Source of the DNA: Actinomadura chibensis NBRC 106107
GTDB lineage: Bacteria; Actinomycetota; Actinomycetes; Streptosporangiales; Streptosporangiaceae
Reading direction: 5' to 3'
Length of the DNA: 64,000 bases
Assembly (NCBI RefSeq): GCF_001552135.1
Contig: NZ_BCQP01000010.1
Coordinates: 1 to 64,000 of the forward strand
In this document: positions 49,960 to 59,992 of the stretch, one piece after another
Layout: each line of letters begins with the position of its first letter
Numbering within the stretch: position 1 is the stretch's first letter
Notes under the pieces: model-generated
Database searches by the model: none
Seen by the model: only the letters and a program-made list of their open reading frames with translations
Told to the model about the DNA's origin: nothing
Translations under genes and position numbers: made by a program

Positions 49960-50900
49960 AGCCCGGCGAGGACGTCCTCGATGCCGGGCTCGCGCAGCGA
50001 GATGTCGCGGACCTCGTGGCCGCGGGCCAGCTCCGCCACGACCGCCGCCGCGTTCGCCGCGCGCGGCAGCCGCAGCCACTGCCGGGGGCCCTCGACCCGG
50101 ACGTTCTCGATGCCGTCCAGCGTGATCGGCGGGGCCGGGCGGGCGAGCTCGACCACCAGCAGCCGGTCGGCCGGGACGGTGCGGCGCAGCTCGTCCAGGC
50201 CGCCGTCGTAGGCGAGCCGCCCCCGGTCGATGATCATGACGCGGCGGCAGAGCCGCTCGATGTCGCCGAGGTCGTGCGTGGTCAGCAGGATCGTGGTGCC
50301 GCGCTCGGCGTTGACGCGGGCGAGGAAGTCCCGGACGGTCGCCTTGCTGATCACGTCGAGGCCGATCGTCGGCTCGTCCAGCACGAGCAGCTCCGGGTCG
50401 TGCAGCAGCGCGGCGGCGAGGTCGCCGCGCATCCGCTGGCCGAGGCTGAGCTGCCGGACCGGCGTGGCGAGGAACGGCTCCAGCTCCAGCAGCGCGGTCA
50501 GCTCGGCGAGCCGCGCCCGGTGCGCGCCCGACTCGACCCGGTACAGCCGCCGGACGAGCGTCAGGCTGTCGCGCAGCGGCAGGTCCCACCAGAGCGTGGT
50601 GCGCTGCCCGAACACCACGCCGATCCGGCGGGCGAGGGACGTCCGCCGCCGCGACGGGTCGAGCCCGCACACCCGCAGCGTCCCGGACGTCGCGGTGAGG
50701 ATCCCGGTCAGCATCTTGATCGTGGTCGACTTCCCGGCCCCGTTCGGGCCGAGGTACCCGACGAACTCGCCCGGCTCGACGGCGAACGACACGCCGTCCA
50801 CCGCGCGCAGCCGCGTGCGCGTCCGCCGCAGGAGGCCCGCCCGCGTCCGGACGGTGAACGCCTTGACGACGTCCACGGCCTCGATCATCGCCACCGGCAT
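49908..50900 (-). CDS. ABC-2 type exporter ATP-binding protein
   Basis: A 330-residue ATPase of the DrrA/NatA-like branch. Motifs: Walker A G-P-N-G-A-G-K-S-T, signature L-S-L-G-Q-R-M-R, Walker B L-L-V-L-D-E-P-T-I-G-L-D. GGAGC is just before ATG 50900, which overlaps the stop of the permease gene (TGATG). It is the third gene of a three-gene ABC-2 exporter operon. Substrate unknown. The 3' end overlaps the convergent response regulator gene by 52 bases. Confidence 0.92.
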   Translation of the reverse strand: MPVAMIEAVDVVKAFTVRTRAGLLRRTRTRLRAVDGVSFAVEPGEFVGYLGPNGAGKSTTIKMLTGILTATSGTLRVCGLDPSRRRTSLARRIGVVFGQRTTLWWDLPLRDSLTLVRRLYRVESGAHRARLAELTALLELEPFLATPVRQLSLGQRMRGDLAAALLHDPELLVLDEPTIGLDVISKATVRDFLARVNAERGTTILLTTHDLGDIERLCRRVMIIDRGRLAYDGGLDELRRTVPADRLLVVELARPAPPITLDGIENVRVEGPRQWLRLPRAANAAAVVAELARGHEVRDISLREPGIEDVLAGLYRGDHEYWCSGRPVAP

Positions 50901-51751
50901 CAGCTCCCCGTCGATCGGTAGTGCCGCAGCCCCGCCCGCCACGCCAGCGCCGCCGCCGCGCACAGCACGGCGGCGACCAGCGGGGACGCGAACCGCGCCG
51001 CGTCCGGCAGCCCGAGCGGGTCGGGGCGGTCCAGGACGTAGAGCGCCGGCTGCCAGTTCACGAACGCGAGCGGCACGACGAACGTGACCCCGCGGACGAG
51101 GTCGCGCCCGAACACCGTCATCGGGTACTGGCTGAGGAACGCCCCGCCGTAGGTCAGCGACTTCGCGGCCCCGTGGAACTCCAGCAGGACGAACTGCACC
51201 GCCGCCGTCAGCACCCAGAACCCGGCGAAGATCGCCGTCCCGGACAGCACCATGACGGGGATCATCGCGACGCGGCCCGGCGTCCACGGCGCGTCCACCC
51301 GCGCCAGCGCGTACGCCAGCACCAGCACCGCCGGGACGAGCTTGCCGAGGCGGCGCGGCGAGAACTCCTCCGTCGCGAGCTGGACGAGCGGGCTCACCGG
51401 CCGCACGAGGATCGCGTCGAGGGACCCCTCCCGGACGTGGAACCCGAGCCGCTCCGTCGTGCCGAGGGCGACGTCGGAGATCCCGAACGACAGCGCGGAC
51501 GTCCCGTACAGGAACAGCACCTCCGACGCGTCGAACCCGCCGATCCGCGGCGCGCGGGAGAACAGCAGCGCGATGGCGGCGGCGTCCAGCCCGGTGACGA
51601 CGGCGGTGGCGAGGCTGAGCAGCACCATCGACACCGGGTACTGGGCGGCGGCGCGGACCCACGTCCAGACGAGCAGCCCGTACATGCGCAGCGCGTCGAC
51701 GAGCGCGCCGGGCACCGCTCCGGCGCCCTTCGCATGGACGGGCTCAGCCAC
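50900..51751 (-). CDS. ABC-2 type permease (second subunit)
   Basis: A 283-residue membrane protein with six helices; R-E-G-S-L-D-A-I-L-V-R-P-V-S-P is the typical cytoplasmic segment of the ABC-2 (DUF990-like) permeases paired with DrrA-type ATPases. It overlaps the preceding permease gene by eight bases and the following ATPase gene by three, so the operon is tightly coupled. Confidence 0.88.
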   Translation of the reverse strand: MAEPVHAKGAGAVPGALVDALRMYGLLVWTWVRAAAQYPVSMVLLSLATAVVTGLDAAAIALLFSRAPRIGGFDASEVLFLYGTSALSFGISDVALGTTERLGFHVREGSLDAILVRPVSPLVQLATEEFSPRRLGKLVPAVLVLAYALARVDAPWTPGRVAMIPVMVLSGTAIFAGFWVLTAAVQFVLLEFHGAAKSLTYGGAFLSQYPMTVFGRDLVRGVTFVVPLAFVNWQPALYVLDRPDPLGLPDAARFASPLVAAVLCAAAALAWRAGLRHYRSTGS

Positions 51752-52532
51752 CGTGCACCACCAGCTTCCGCCGCGCCGCCCGCGTCGCGAGCGCGCCCGC
51801 GCCGAGCAGGACCGCCGCCCACCCGGCCTGGAAGCCGAGCGCCCCGGCGAGACCGAGGCCGGTGCGGCGGCCGAGGAACACGTCCGCCGGGACCTGGATC
51901 TGCGCCGCCCACGGCAGCGACCGCGCGACCGTGCCGAGCGCGCCGGGGAACACGACGAGCGGCAGGACCATCCCGGAGAAGAACAGCGACATGACCAGCG
52001 TGACGGCGTTCAGGCCCCGGTCGTCGTGCAGCCAGAACATGCCCATCGCCACGAGGTAGCGCATCCCGAAGCCGACCGCGACGGCGAGCGGCACCGCGAC
52101 CGCGAACGCGGCGAGGTTCAGCGCCCCCGGCCAGCGGAACGGGAAGAACAGCGACCCGGCGACCAGCGGCGGGCCCGCGCGCAGCAGCAGCGACGCGGAC
52201 GCGCGGCCGAGGTCCTCGGCGAGCCACCAGCCCTGCAGCCCGACGGGGCGGTACAGGTCGATCGCCACGTCGCCGTTGCGGATGCGCTCGGCGAGGTCGA
52301 GGCCGCCGAAGATCTGGACGGGCCCGATCAGCGCCTGGGTGATGAAGCAGAAGGTGACCGCGTCGGCGACCGCGTACCCGCCGAGCGCCGGGCGCACCTC
52401 CCACAGCGCGATCAACACGTACGCGCGCATGAACCCGAAGACGGTGTTGGTGCCCGCCTCCGTGAGGGAGCCCAGGGGATACGAAGAGTGACGGCGCAAG
52501 CCGTACCACCACACCCAGGGAAGGACGCCCAC
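51744..52532 (-). CDS. ABC-2 type permease (first subunit)
   Basis: A 262-residue membrane protein with six helices, related to its neighbour; the segment R-I-R-N-G-D-V-A-I-D-L-Y-R-P-V aligns with the R-E-G-S-L-D-A-I-L-V-R-P loop of the second permease. The GTG at 52532 gives the family-typical start, though its ribosome binding site is weak. The two permeases and the ATPase should form one heteromeric exporter. Confidence 0.82.
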   Translation of the reverse strand: MGVLPWVWWYGLRRHSSYPLGSLTEAGTNTVFGFMRAYVLIALWEVRPALGGYAVADAVTFCFITQALIGPVQIFGGLDLAERIRNGDVAIDLYRPVGLQGWWLAEDLGRASASLLLRAGPPLVAGSLFFPFRWPGALNLAAFAVAVPLAVAVGFGMRYLVAMGMFWLHDDRGLNAVTLVMSLFFSGMVLPLVVFPGALGTVARSLPWAAQIQVPADVFLGRRTGLGLAGALGFQAGWAAVLLGAGALATRAARRKLVVHGG

Positions 52533-52612
52533 TCGCCGGGAGCCTAAGGAACGGCGCGAAGGTCCACCAGGTAATTTCACACACACGCGACGCCGTCCCG
52601 CCCGGGCGGGGG

Positions 52613-52645
52613 ACCGGGTCCCGGACGGCCTGTCCGGGACCCGGT
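52613..52645. terminator. Perfect 14-bp hairpin after the M1 peptidase gene
   Basis: ACCGGGTCCCGGAC and GTCCGGGACCCGGT flank a five-base spacer, 26 bases beyond the stop of the M1 peptidase gene on the minus strand. No T tract follows. The position fits a terminator that shields the ABC-2 operon from readthrough. Confidence 0.65.
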
Positions 52646-52671
52646 TCACAAGGACGCGCCGGTGGCCGCCG

Positions 52672-54183
52672 CTAGGAGATCGCGGGCTTGATGGGGGAGT
52701 ACAGCCAGTCCTTGAAGAACCCGCTGAGGTCCTGCCCGGAGACCCGCTGGGCCAGCGCCGTGAACTGCGCCGTCTCGGCGTTGCCGTACTTGTGCTGCGC
52801 GTACCAGGTGCGCAGGAGGGTGAGGAACTTCTCGTCCCCGATCTTCTCGCGCAGGAACTGCAGCATCATGGCGCCGCCGCTGTAGACGCGGTCGTTGAAC
52901 ATGGTGTCGCGCTGCGGGTCGGCGGTCAGCACCGACCAGTACGGGCGGCCCGCCGAGTCCGGGAAGGGCCGGGCGGCGTAGGTGGCGCGGGCCGAGTCGG
53001 CGGCGGACCGGCCGCCGTGGATCTCCGTCCAGTACCAGGCGGCCCAGCTCGCGAAGCTCTCGTTCAGCCAGACGTCCTTCCACTGCCGCGGCGAGACGGC
53101 GTCGCCGAACCACTGGTGCGCCAGCTCGTGGACGATCGTCCCGGTGCTGCGCACCGCCGAGTACACCGGCTTGCTCTGCGTCTCCAGGGAGAAGCCGAGC
53201 GGCTGCCCGTTGAAGCGGGCGTCGTCGGCGATCGCCCCGGTGCTCGCGAACGCGTACTTGCCGAAGATCTTCGACCAGGTGTCGGTGACGTCGCTGGTGG
53301 TGTTGTAGAAGAAGTCCACAGCGTCCGGCTGGTTGGCGAGCAGGACGGGGTCGACCGCGGTGTAGTTGGGCACGCCGCCGGGCGTGCGGCCGCTCTTCAC
53401 GTCCCACTTGCCGATGTCGATGGTGGTGAGGTAGCTCGCCATCGGGCTGTCCTCGTGCCACCGGAAGACCTCGGCGCCGATCTTCGCCGAGCGGCGGCTG
53501 AACGACGCGGTCGCGCCGCGGTGCTCGGACAGCCGTCCGTTGGCCACGGCCGTCAGGCCCTTCGGGACCGTCAGGGTGTAGTCGTAGGTCGCCTTGTCGC
53601 TCGGGTGGTCGTTGACCGGGAACCACGTGCTGGCGCCGTTGGGCTCGCCGCCGACGAACGCGCCGTCCGGCGTGTGCAGGAACCCGTACGGGGAGCCGAA
53701 CACGATCGGCGAGCCGACGATGGTCTGCGGCACGCCGCCGTACTTCACGACCGCCGTGAACGTCGAGCCCTTCTTCAGGCCCTTGCGCGGCGTGATGATC
53801 AGTTCCTGGCCGCGGCGCGTGTGGTCGGCGCGGCGGTGGTCGACCGAGACGCTGTCGACGTCCATTCCGGACAGGTCAAGGTCGAAGCGCGACAGGTTCT
53901 GCGTCGCCCGCGCGGTGATGGTCACCGTGCCGTCGAGCTGGTCGTAGTCCGGGTCGTACTGGAGGTCGAGCGAGTAGTGCCGGACGTCGTAGCCGCCGTT
54001 GCCCTCCAACGGGAAATAGGGGTCGCCGACACCGGCGGCGCCAGGGGTGAAGCGCCCGTTGTCCCCGTGCCCTGCGGCGGACGCGGGGGCCGCGAGCGCG
54101 ACGACGCTCACGGCGGCGACGGCGAGTGGCAGCATCCGCCCGGGGGTCGCCCGGGACCGAATGAACCGAGGGTGACGCGCCAT
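52672..54183 (-). CDS. Secreted M1 family metallopeptidase
   Basis: A 503-residue exported aminopeptidase-like enzyme. A signal peptide covers about 1-37 (ends A-P-A-S-A-A). The zinc site H-E-L-A-H (352-356) is followed by N-E-S-F-A about 20 residues later, the second-glutamate pattern of M1 peptidases. The G-x-M-E-N-like exopeptidase motif is not obvious. At 503 residues it is the short bacterial form lacking the large C-terminal domain. The gene stands alone between two hairpins. Confidence 0.93.
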   Translation of the reverse strand: MARHPRFIRSRATPGRMLPLAVAAVSVVALAAPASAAGHGDNGRFTPGAAGVGDPYFPLEGNGGYDVRHYSLDLQYDPDYDQLDGTVTITARATQNLSRFDLDLSGMDVDSVSVDHRRADHTRRGQELIITPRKGLKKGSTFTAVVKYGGVPQTIVGSPIVFGSPYGFLHTPDGAFVGGEPNGASTWFPVNDHPSDKATYDYTLTVPKGLTAVANGRLSEHRGATASFSRRSAKIGAEVFRWHEDSPMASYLTTIDIGKWDVKSGRTPGGVPNYTAVDPVLLANQPDAVDFFYNTTSDVTDTWSKIFGKYAFASTGAIADDARFNGQPLGFSLETQSKPVYSAVRSTGTIVHELAHQWFGDAVSPRQWKDVWLNESFASWAAWYWTEIHGGRSAADSARATYAARPFPDSAGRPYWSVLTADPQRDTMFNDRVYSGGAMMLQFLREKIGDEKFLTLLRTWYAQHKYGNAETAQFTALAQRVSGQDLSGFFKDWLYSPIKPAIS

Positions 54184-54315
54184 CGGAGATCCTCTCCCTA
54201 AGAAAGATCACTAGCGCGCTCACGATGCGCCCGCGCGTCTCATGCTGTCGAGAACACGGCCGGATGTGGCCGAAACCCGGAATCCGGGCGTACCCCCGCG
54301 GCGGGACGGCGATGC

Positions 54316-54355
54316 CAGAAGGCCCCCGCGGGTGTAGGGACGCGGGGGCCTTCTG
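54316..54355. terminator. Perfect 15-bp hairpin after aceA
   Basis: CAGAAGGCCCCCGCG and CGCGGGGGCCTTCTG flank a ten-base loop, 88 bases beyond the aceA stop on the minus strand. It works equally in both orientations. It lacks a T tract but is long and perfect, so a terminator for aceA is likely. Confidence 0.75.
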
Positions 54356-54442
54356 CGTCGGGACGAGCCGGGGAGGGCCGCTCCGGAAGGCGGGACGGGC
54401 CCTGGCGGCTCGGCGGACTCTCGGTTCAGTCGAGTCGGCGGA

Positions 54443-55726
<1,284 letters not shown>

Positions 55727-55808
55727 GGTGTTGCCCTTCCGTGTCGTCCCCTGGGTGCTTGGCCTCGACTATGCCCCGGACGCAACCCCCTGATGAACCG
55801 AGGAGTAA

Positions 55809-55840
55809 CAGAAGAACTGCGAAATTTCCGCTACTATGAA
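55809..55840. promoter_or_regulatory. aceA-ramB intergenic promoter with candidate RamB site
   Basis: TACTAT at 55832-55837 is a -10 element 12 bases before the ramB-like GTG. Just upstream, the minus strand reads AAATTTCGCAGTT (within 55815-55828), close to the TTTGCAAA/AAATTTGC-type sites known for RamB. GAAATTTC at 55821-55828 is an 8-bp palindrome. The site match is by eye only. Confidence 0.4.
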
Positions 55841-55843
55841 GCC

Positions 55844-57313
55844 GTGACGACCTTGCGGACAGAAGAACCCCTCAACTTGACGAGTGACGTAGATCTCGTC
55901 ACCTTCGGGCAGCGGCTTCGCCACCTCCGCCGCGGCCGCGGGCTGACGCTGTCGGAGCTCGGCGAGCGGGTCGGGCGGGCGCCGTCCCAGCTCTCCCTGC
56001 TGGAGAACGGGCGCCGCGAGCCGAAGCTGTCGCTGCTGCAGGCCCTCGCCACCGCGCTGGAGTGCCCGATCGAGGAGCTGCTGCGCCGCCAGCCGCCGAG
56101 CCGCCGCGCCCAACTGGAGATCCAGCTGGAGGAGGCGCAGCGCGACCCGCTCTACCGCACGCTCGGCCTCTCCCATCTCAAGGTCGGCAAGCGGATGCCG
56201 AACGAGGTCATCGAGCACATCCTCGCCCTCTACGGCGAGCTGAAACGCAGCCGCACCAAGCCGACCGCGAGCCCCGAGGAGGCCCGCAAGGCCAACGCCG
56301 AGCTGCGCCGCCAGATGCACGAGCGCGGCAACCACTTCCCGGAGATCGAGCGGATCGCGTCCCAGACCCTCGACGCGGTCGGGTACCGGCGCGGCGCCGT
56401 CTCGCAGGGCCTGCTGATGACGCTCGTCGGGCACTTCGGGTTCAGCCTCCAGTACGTCCAGGACCTGCCGCGCTCCGTCCGGTCCGTGACGGACCTGCGC
56501 AACCGGCGGATCTACCTGGAGCGCGAGCAGCTCGGCATGCACACCCCGCGCACGATCCTGCTCCAGACCCTCGGGCACATCGCGCTCGACCACGACCAGC
56601 CCCGCGACTTCGCCGACTTCCTGCGGCAGCGCGTCGAGGCGAACTACTTCGGCGCCGCGATCCTGCTGCCGGAGCGGAGCGTCGTCCCTTACCTGGAGGA
56701 GGCCAAGGCCGCGCGCGAGCTGTCGGTCGAGGACCTCGCCGACGTCTTCTCCGTCTCCTACGAGATGGCCGCGCACCGCTTCACCAACATGGCGACGCAC
56801 CACCTCGGCCTGCAGCTCCACTTCACGAAGAACGACGAGAACGGCACCATCTACAAGGCGTACGCCAACGACGGCCTGAACTTCCCGCAGGACGAGGACG
56901 GCGCGATCGAGGGCCAGCGGATGTGCCGCGAATGGGCCGGGCGCCACGTCTTCGGCGCCGCCGACCGCTTCTCGGTCTACTACCAGTACACCGACACCCC
57001 GCAGGGGACGTACTGGTGCCTGTCCCACATCGACCCCAGCCACGAGCGCGACTTCGCGATCACGCTCGGCGTCCGGTTCGAGGACTCGCGCTGGTTCCGC
57101 GGCCGGGAGACGACCCGGCGGCGCCGGTCGTCCTGCCCGGACGGCGACTGCTGCCAGCGCCCCCCGAAGGAGCTGTCGGACCGCTGGGAGGGCATGGCCT
57201 GGCCGTCCGCCCGCGCGCACTCGCACGTGCTGTCCGTCCTGCCGCCGGGGGCGTTCCCGGGCGTGGACGAGTCGGACGTCTACGAGTTCCTCGACCGGCA
57301 CGCCGCCGAGTGA
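55844..57313 (+). CDS. ramB: RamB-like XRE/ScfR family regulator
   Basis: A 489-residue regulator of the short-chain fatty acyl (ScfR) family. The XRE helix-turn-helix is at about 20-75 (L-T-L-S-E-L-G-E-R-V-G-R-A-P-S-Q-L-S). The middle and C-terminal parts match the IrrE-like/ScfR domains, and a C-rich segment C-P-D-G-D-C-C sits near residue 430. GTG 55844 lies 12 bases after the start of a TACTAT -10, suggesting a leaderless mRNA; an ATG at 55792 would place coding across the promoter. Divergence from aceA supports the RamB assignment. Confidence 0.87.
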   Translation: MTTLRTEEPLNLTSDVDLVTFGQRLRHLRRGRGLTLSELGERVGRAPSQLSLLENGRREPKLSLLQALATALECPIEELLRRQPPSRRAQLEIQLEEAQRDPLYRTLGLSHLKVGKRMPNEVIEHILALYGELKRSRTKPTASPEEARKANAELRRQMHERGNHFPEIERIASQTLDAVGYRRGAVSQGLLMTLVGHFGFSLQYVQDLPRSVRSVTDLRNRRIYLEREQLGMHTPRTILLQTLGHIALDHDQPRDFADFLRQRVEANYFGAAILLPERSVVPYLEEAKAARELSVEDLADVFSVSYEMAAHRFTNMATHHLGLQLHFTKNDENGTIYKAYANDGLNFPQDEDGAIEGQRMCREWAGRHVFGAADRFSVYYQYTDTPQGTYWCLSHIDPSHERDFAITLGVRFEDSRWFRGRETTRRRRSSCPDGDCCQRPPKELSDRWEGMAWPSARAHSHVLSVLPPGAFPGVDESDVYEFLDRHAAE

Positions 57314-57463
57314 CCTGACCCGCCGGGCCGCCGCGCGGGATTCCCGGCCGGGGGTGAATGATCTGGGAGGGCCCGGCGTTCCATTACGTGAGGGCCCGCC
57401 GGGACATCCGGCCCGGACGCCCGCCCCGAAGCTCGCAGGGAAGCTCGCACGGAGGGAGAGCGC

Positions 57464-58447
57464 GTGCTGCCTGAGGTCGCCGCATGGTCGGCCCGCCGCA
57501 CCAGCACGGCGGAGGACTGGCCGCCGCGCCTGCTGCTCGCCGCCAAGGGCGGCGCCCGGATCAGCGTCGTCCTGCCCGCGCGGGACGAGGAGGCCACGGT
57601 CGGCGCGATCGTCGCCGCGATCCGGACCGACCTGGTCGAGCGGATCCCGCTGGTGGACGAGATCGTCGTGGTCGACTCCCGCTCCGCCGACCGGACCGCC
57701 GCCGTGGCCGCCGCCGCGGGCGCCGACGTGGTCGCCCAGGACGCCGTCCTGCCGGGGCGGGGCCGCATGTCCGGCAAGGGCGAGGCGCTGTGGAAGTCGC
57801 TCGCCGCGACGTCCGGCGACCTGATCGTCTTCATCGACGCCGACCTGCGCGAGTTCAGCTCGTCCTACGTGACGGGGCTGCTCGGGCCGCTGCTGACCGA
57901 CCCGGCCGTCGGGTACGTCAAGGGCTGCTACGACCGTCCGCTCGTGGACGGCGAGCGGCGCGTCGAGGGCGGCGGCGGGCGCGTCACCGAGCTCGTCGCC
58001 CGCCCCCTGATCAACCTGCACTGGCCGCGGCTCGCCGGGGTGATGCAGCCGCTCGGCGGCGAGTACGCCGGGCGCCGCGCCCTGCTGGAGCGGCTCCCGT
58101 TCGTCACCGGCTACGGCGTCGAGCTCGGCCTGCTGCTGGACGTCTACCAGGACTCCGGCCTCGACGCGATCGCGCAGGTCGACCTCGGCCGCCGCGTCCA
58201 CGCGCACCAGTCGACCGAGGCGCTCGGCGCGATGTCCGGGCAGATCATGCTGACCGCCTGGTCGCGGCTGGAGCGGCACGGCCGGATGATGCCGCTCGAA
58301 GCCCCCGCCACGGCGCTCACCCGCTTCCGCCGGGGCCCGGACGGATACGACGCCGCGACGACCGACGTCGCCGTGGGGGAGCGCCCCCCGATGATCGAGG
58401 TGCCGGAGTACGCCGCCGCGCGCTCGATCTCGCCCGGCCGCCGCTAG
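57464..58447 (+). CDS. gpgS: Glucosyl-3-phosphoglycerate synthase
   Basis: A 327-residue GT-A glycosyltransferase of family GT81. Visible: S-V-V-L-P-A-R-D-E-E-A-T-V-G, the metal-binding F-I-D-A-D (D-x-D) and G-G-E-Y-A-G-R. It should transfer glucose to 3-phosphoglycerate, the first step to glucosylglycerate and, in actinomycetes, methylglucose lipopolysaccharides. GGAGGGAGA precedes the GTG start. The phosphatase partner gene is not in the window. Confidence 0.9.
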   Translation: MLPEVAAWSARRTSTAEDWPPRLLLAAKGGARISVVLPARDEEATVGAIVAAIRTDLVERIPLVDEIVVVDSRSADRTAAVAAAAGADVVAQDAVLPGRGRMSGKGEALWKSLAATSGDLIVFIDADLREFSSSYVTGLLGPLLTDPAVGYVKGCYDRPLVDGERRVEGGGGRVTELVARPLINLHWPRLAGVMQPLGGEYAGRRALLERLPFVTGYGVELGLLLDVYQDSGLDAIAQVDLGRRVHAHQSTEALGAMSGQIMLTAWSRLERHGRMMPLEAPATALTRFRRGPDGYDAATTDVAVGERPPMIEVPEYAAARSISPGRR

Positions 58448-58480
58448 CGCCGCTGTGTCACCACCGGTAACCGCGATCGG

Positions 58481-58497
58481 TGCTACCGTTGGTAACA
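58481..58497 (+). promoter_or_regulatory. Operator-like inverted repeat before the acyl-CoA dehydrogenase gene
   Basis: TGCTACC-GTT-GGTAACA is a 17-bp inverted repeat with one mismatch, 29 bases upstream of the acyl-CoA dehydrogenase ATG. A related half, CCGGTAACC, lies just before it. The form is typical of TetR- or GntR-type operators of fatty-acid genes. No regulator gene is adjacent. Confidence 0.45.
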
Positions 58498-58525
58498 CAG
58501 ATATTGGAGGAAGGGTCGAATAGCC

Positions 58526-59758
58526 ATGACGAGCGCCGCGCCGACGCCGCCGTTCTCGCTGGAGCCGAGCGAGGACGTCCGCGAGGTCAGGGACTGGGTC
58601 CACGAGTTCGCCAGGGACGTCATCCGCCCCGCCGCGCAGGAGTGGGACGAACGCGAGGAGACCCCCTGGCCGCTGATCCAGGAGGCGTCCAAGGTCGGCG
58701 TCTACTCCCTCGACTTCTTCGCCACCCAGTGGCTGGAGCCGACCGGGCTCGGCATCCCCGTGGCGTTCGAGGAGCTGTTCTGGGGCGACGCGGGGATCGG
58801 GCTGTCCATCGTCGGGACCGGGCTCGCCGCCGCGTCCGTCGCCGCCGTCGGGACCGACGAGCAGATCGCCGAGTGGGTGCCGCAGATGTTCGGCACCCCG
58901 GACGACGTCCGCCTCGGCGCGTTCTGCGCCTCCGAGCCCGACGCGGGCAGCGACGTCGGCGCCATCCGCACCCGCGCCGTCTACGACGAGGCCAAGGACG
59001 AGTGGGTCCTGAACGGCACCAAGACGTGGGCGACGAACGGCGGGATCGCGTCCGTCCACATCGTCGTCGCGTCCGTCCACCCCGACCTCGGGAGCAGGGG
59101 GCAGGCGAGCTTCATCGTCCCGCCGAACACCCCCGGCCTGCGGCAGGGCCAGAAGTTCAAGAAGCACGGGATCCGCGCGTCCCACACCGCCGAGGTCATC
59201 CTGGACGACGTGCGCGTCCCCGGCGGCAACATCGTCGGCGGCAAGGACAGGTTCGACGAGCGGATCGCGCGGGCCCGGGAGGGCAAGAGCTCCAAGGGCC
59301 AGGCCGCCCTGAAGACGTTCGAGACGACCCGCCCGTCCGTCGGTGCGATGGCCCTCGGCATCGGCCGCGCCGCCTACGACTACGCCCTCCAGTACGCGCG
59401 CGAGCGCGAGCAGTTCGGCCGCAAGATCGGCGACTTCCAGGCCGTCGCGTTCAAGCTCGCGGACATGAAGTGCCGCCTGGACGCCGCCCGCCTCATGGTC
59501 TGGCGCGCCGCCTGGATGGCCCGCACCGGCAAGGACTTCGCCAACGCCGAGGGCTCCATGGCCAAGCTGATGGCGAGCGAGATGGCCGTCAACGTCACCG
59601 AGGAGGCCATCCAGATCCTCGGCGGCAACGGCTACACCCGCGACTACCCGGTGGAGCGCATGCACCGCGACGCCAAGATCTTCACCATCTTCGAAGGCAC
59701 CTCGGAGATCCAGCGCCTCGTCATCGGCCGCACCCTGACCGGCCTCCCCGTCCGGTAG
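58526..59758 (+). CDS. Acyl-CoA dehydrogenase
   Basis: A 410-residue flavoprotein. Typical motifs: [11 protein letters not shown] near the FAD site, [14 protein letters not shown], and the C-terminal I-L-G-G-N-G-Y and [10 protein letters not shown]. It catalyses the first step of beta-oxidation or an amino-acid branch; chain preference is not readable. GGAGGAAGG lies some 13 bases upstream of the ATG. An operator-like inverted repeat precedes it. Confidence 0.95.
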   Translation: MTSAAPTPPFSLEPSEDVREVRDWVHEFARDVIRPAAQEWDEREETPWPLIQEASKVGVYSLDFFATQWLEPTGLGIPVAFEELFWGDAGIGLSIVGTGLAAASVAAVGTDEQIAEWVPQMFGTPDDVRLGAFCASEPDAGSDVGAIRTRAVYDEAKDEWVLNGTKTWATNGGIASVHIVVASVHPDLGSRGQASFIVPPNTPGLRQGQKFKKHGIRASHTAEVILDDVRVPGGNIVGGKDRFDERIARAREGKSSKGQAALKTFETTRPSVGAMALGIGRAAYDYALQYAREREQFGRKIGDFQAVAFKLADMKCRLDAARLMVWRAAWMARTGKDFANAEGSMAKLMASEMAVNVTEEAIQILGGNGYTRDYPVERMHRDAKIFTIFEGTSEIQRLVIGRTLTGLPVR

Positions 59759-59992
59759 CAGCTCACCTGGGAGAGAGCGAGCCGCTCGTCCAGCACGGCA
59801 CCCGGTGGGAGTGGCGGAGCTTGCGCGCGGTGGGGCCGCCTCGGATCGGCGGCCACGACGTCCGCGTGTGTTCCGGCGAGGCGGTGCGGGGTAGGGGGAC
59901 AAGGTTCGTTCACCTGCACAGACGATCGATTTGAAGCGATCGTGGGGGCCGCACCGGGATCGACCGACCGTGTGCGGGAGACGGAGGGGACG

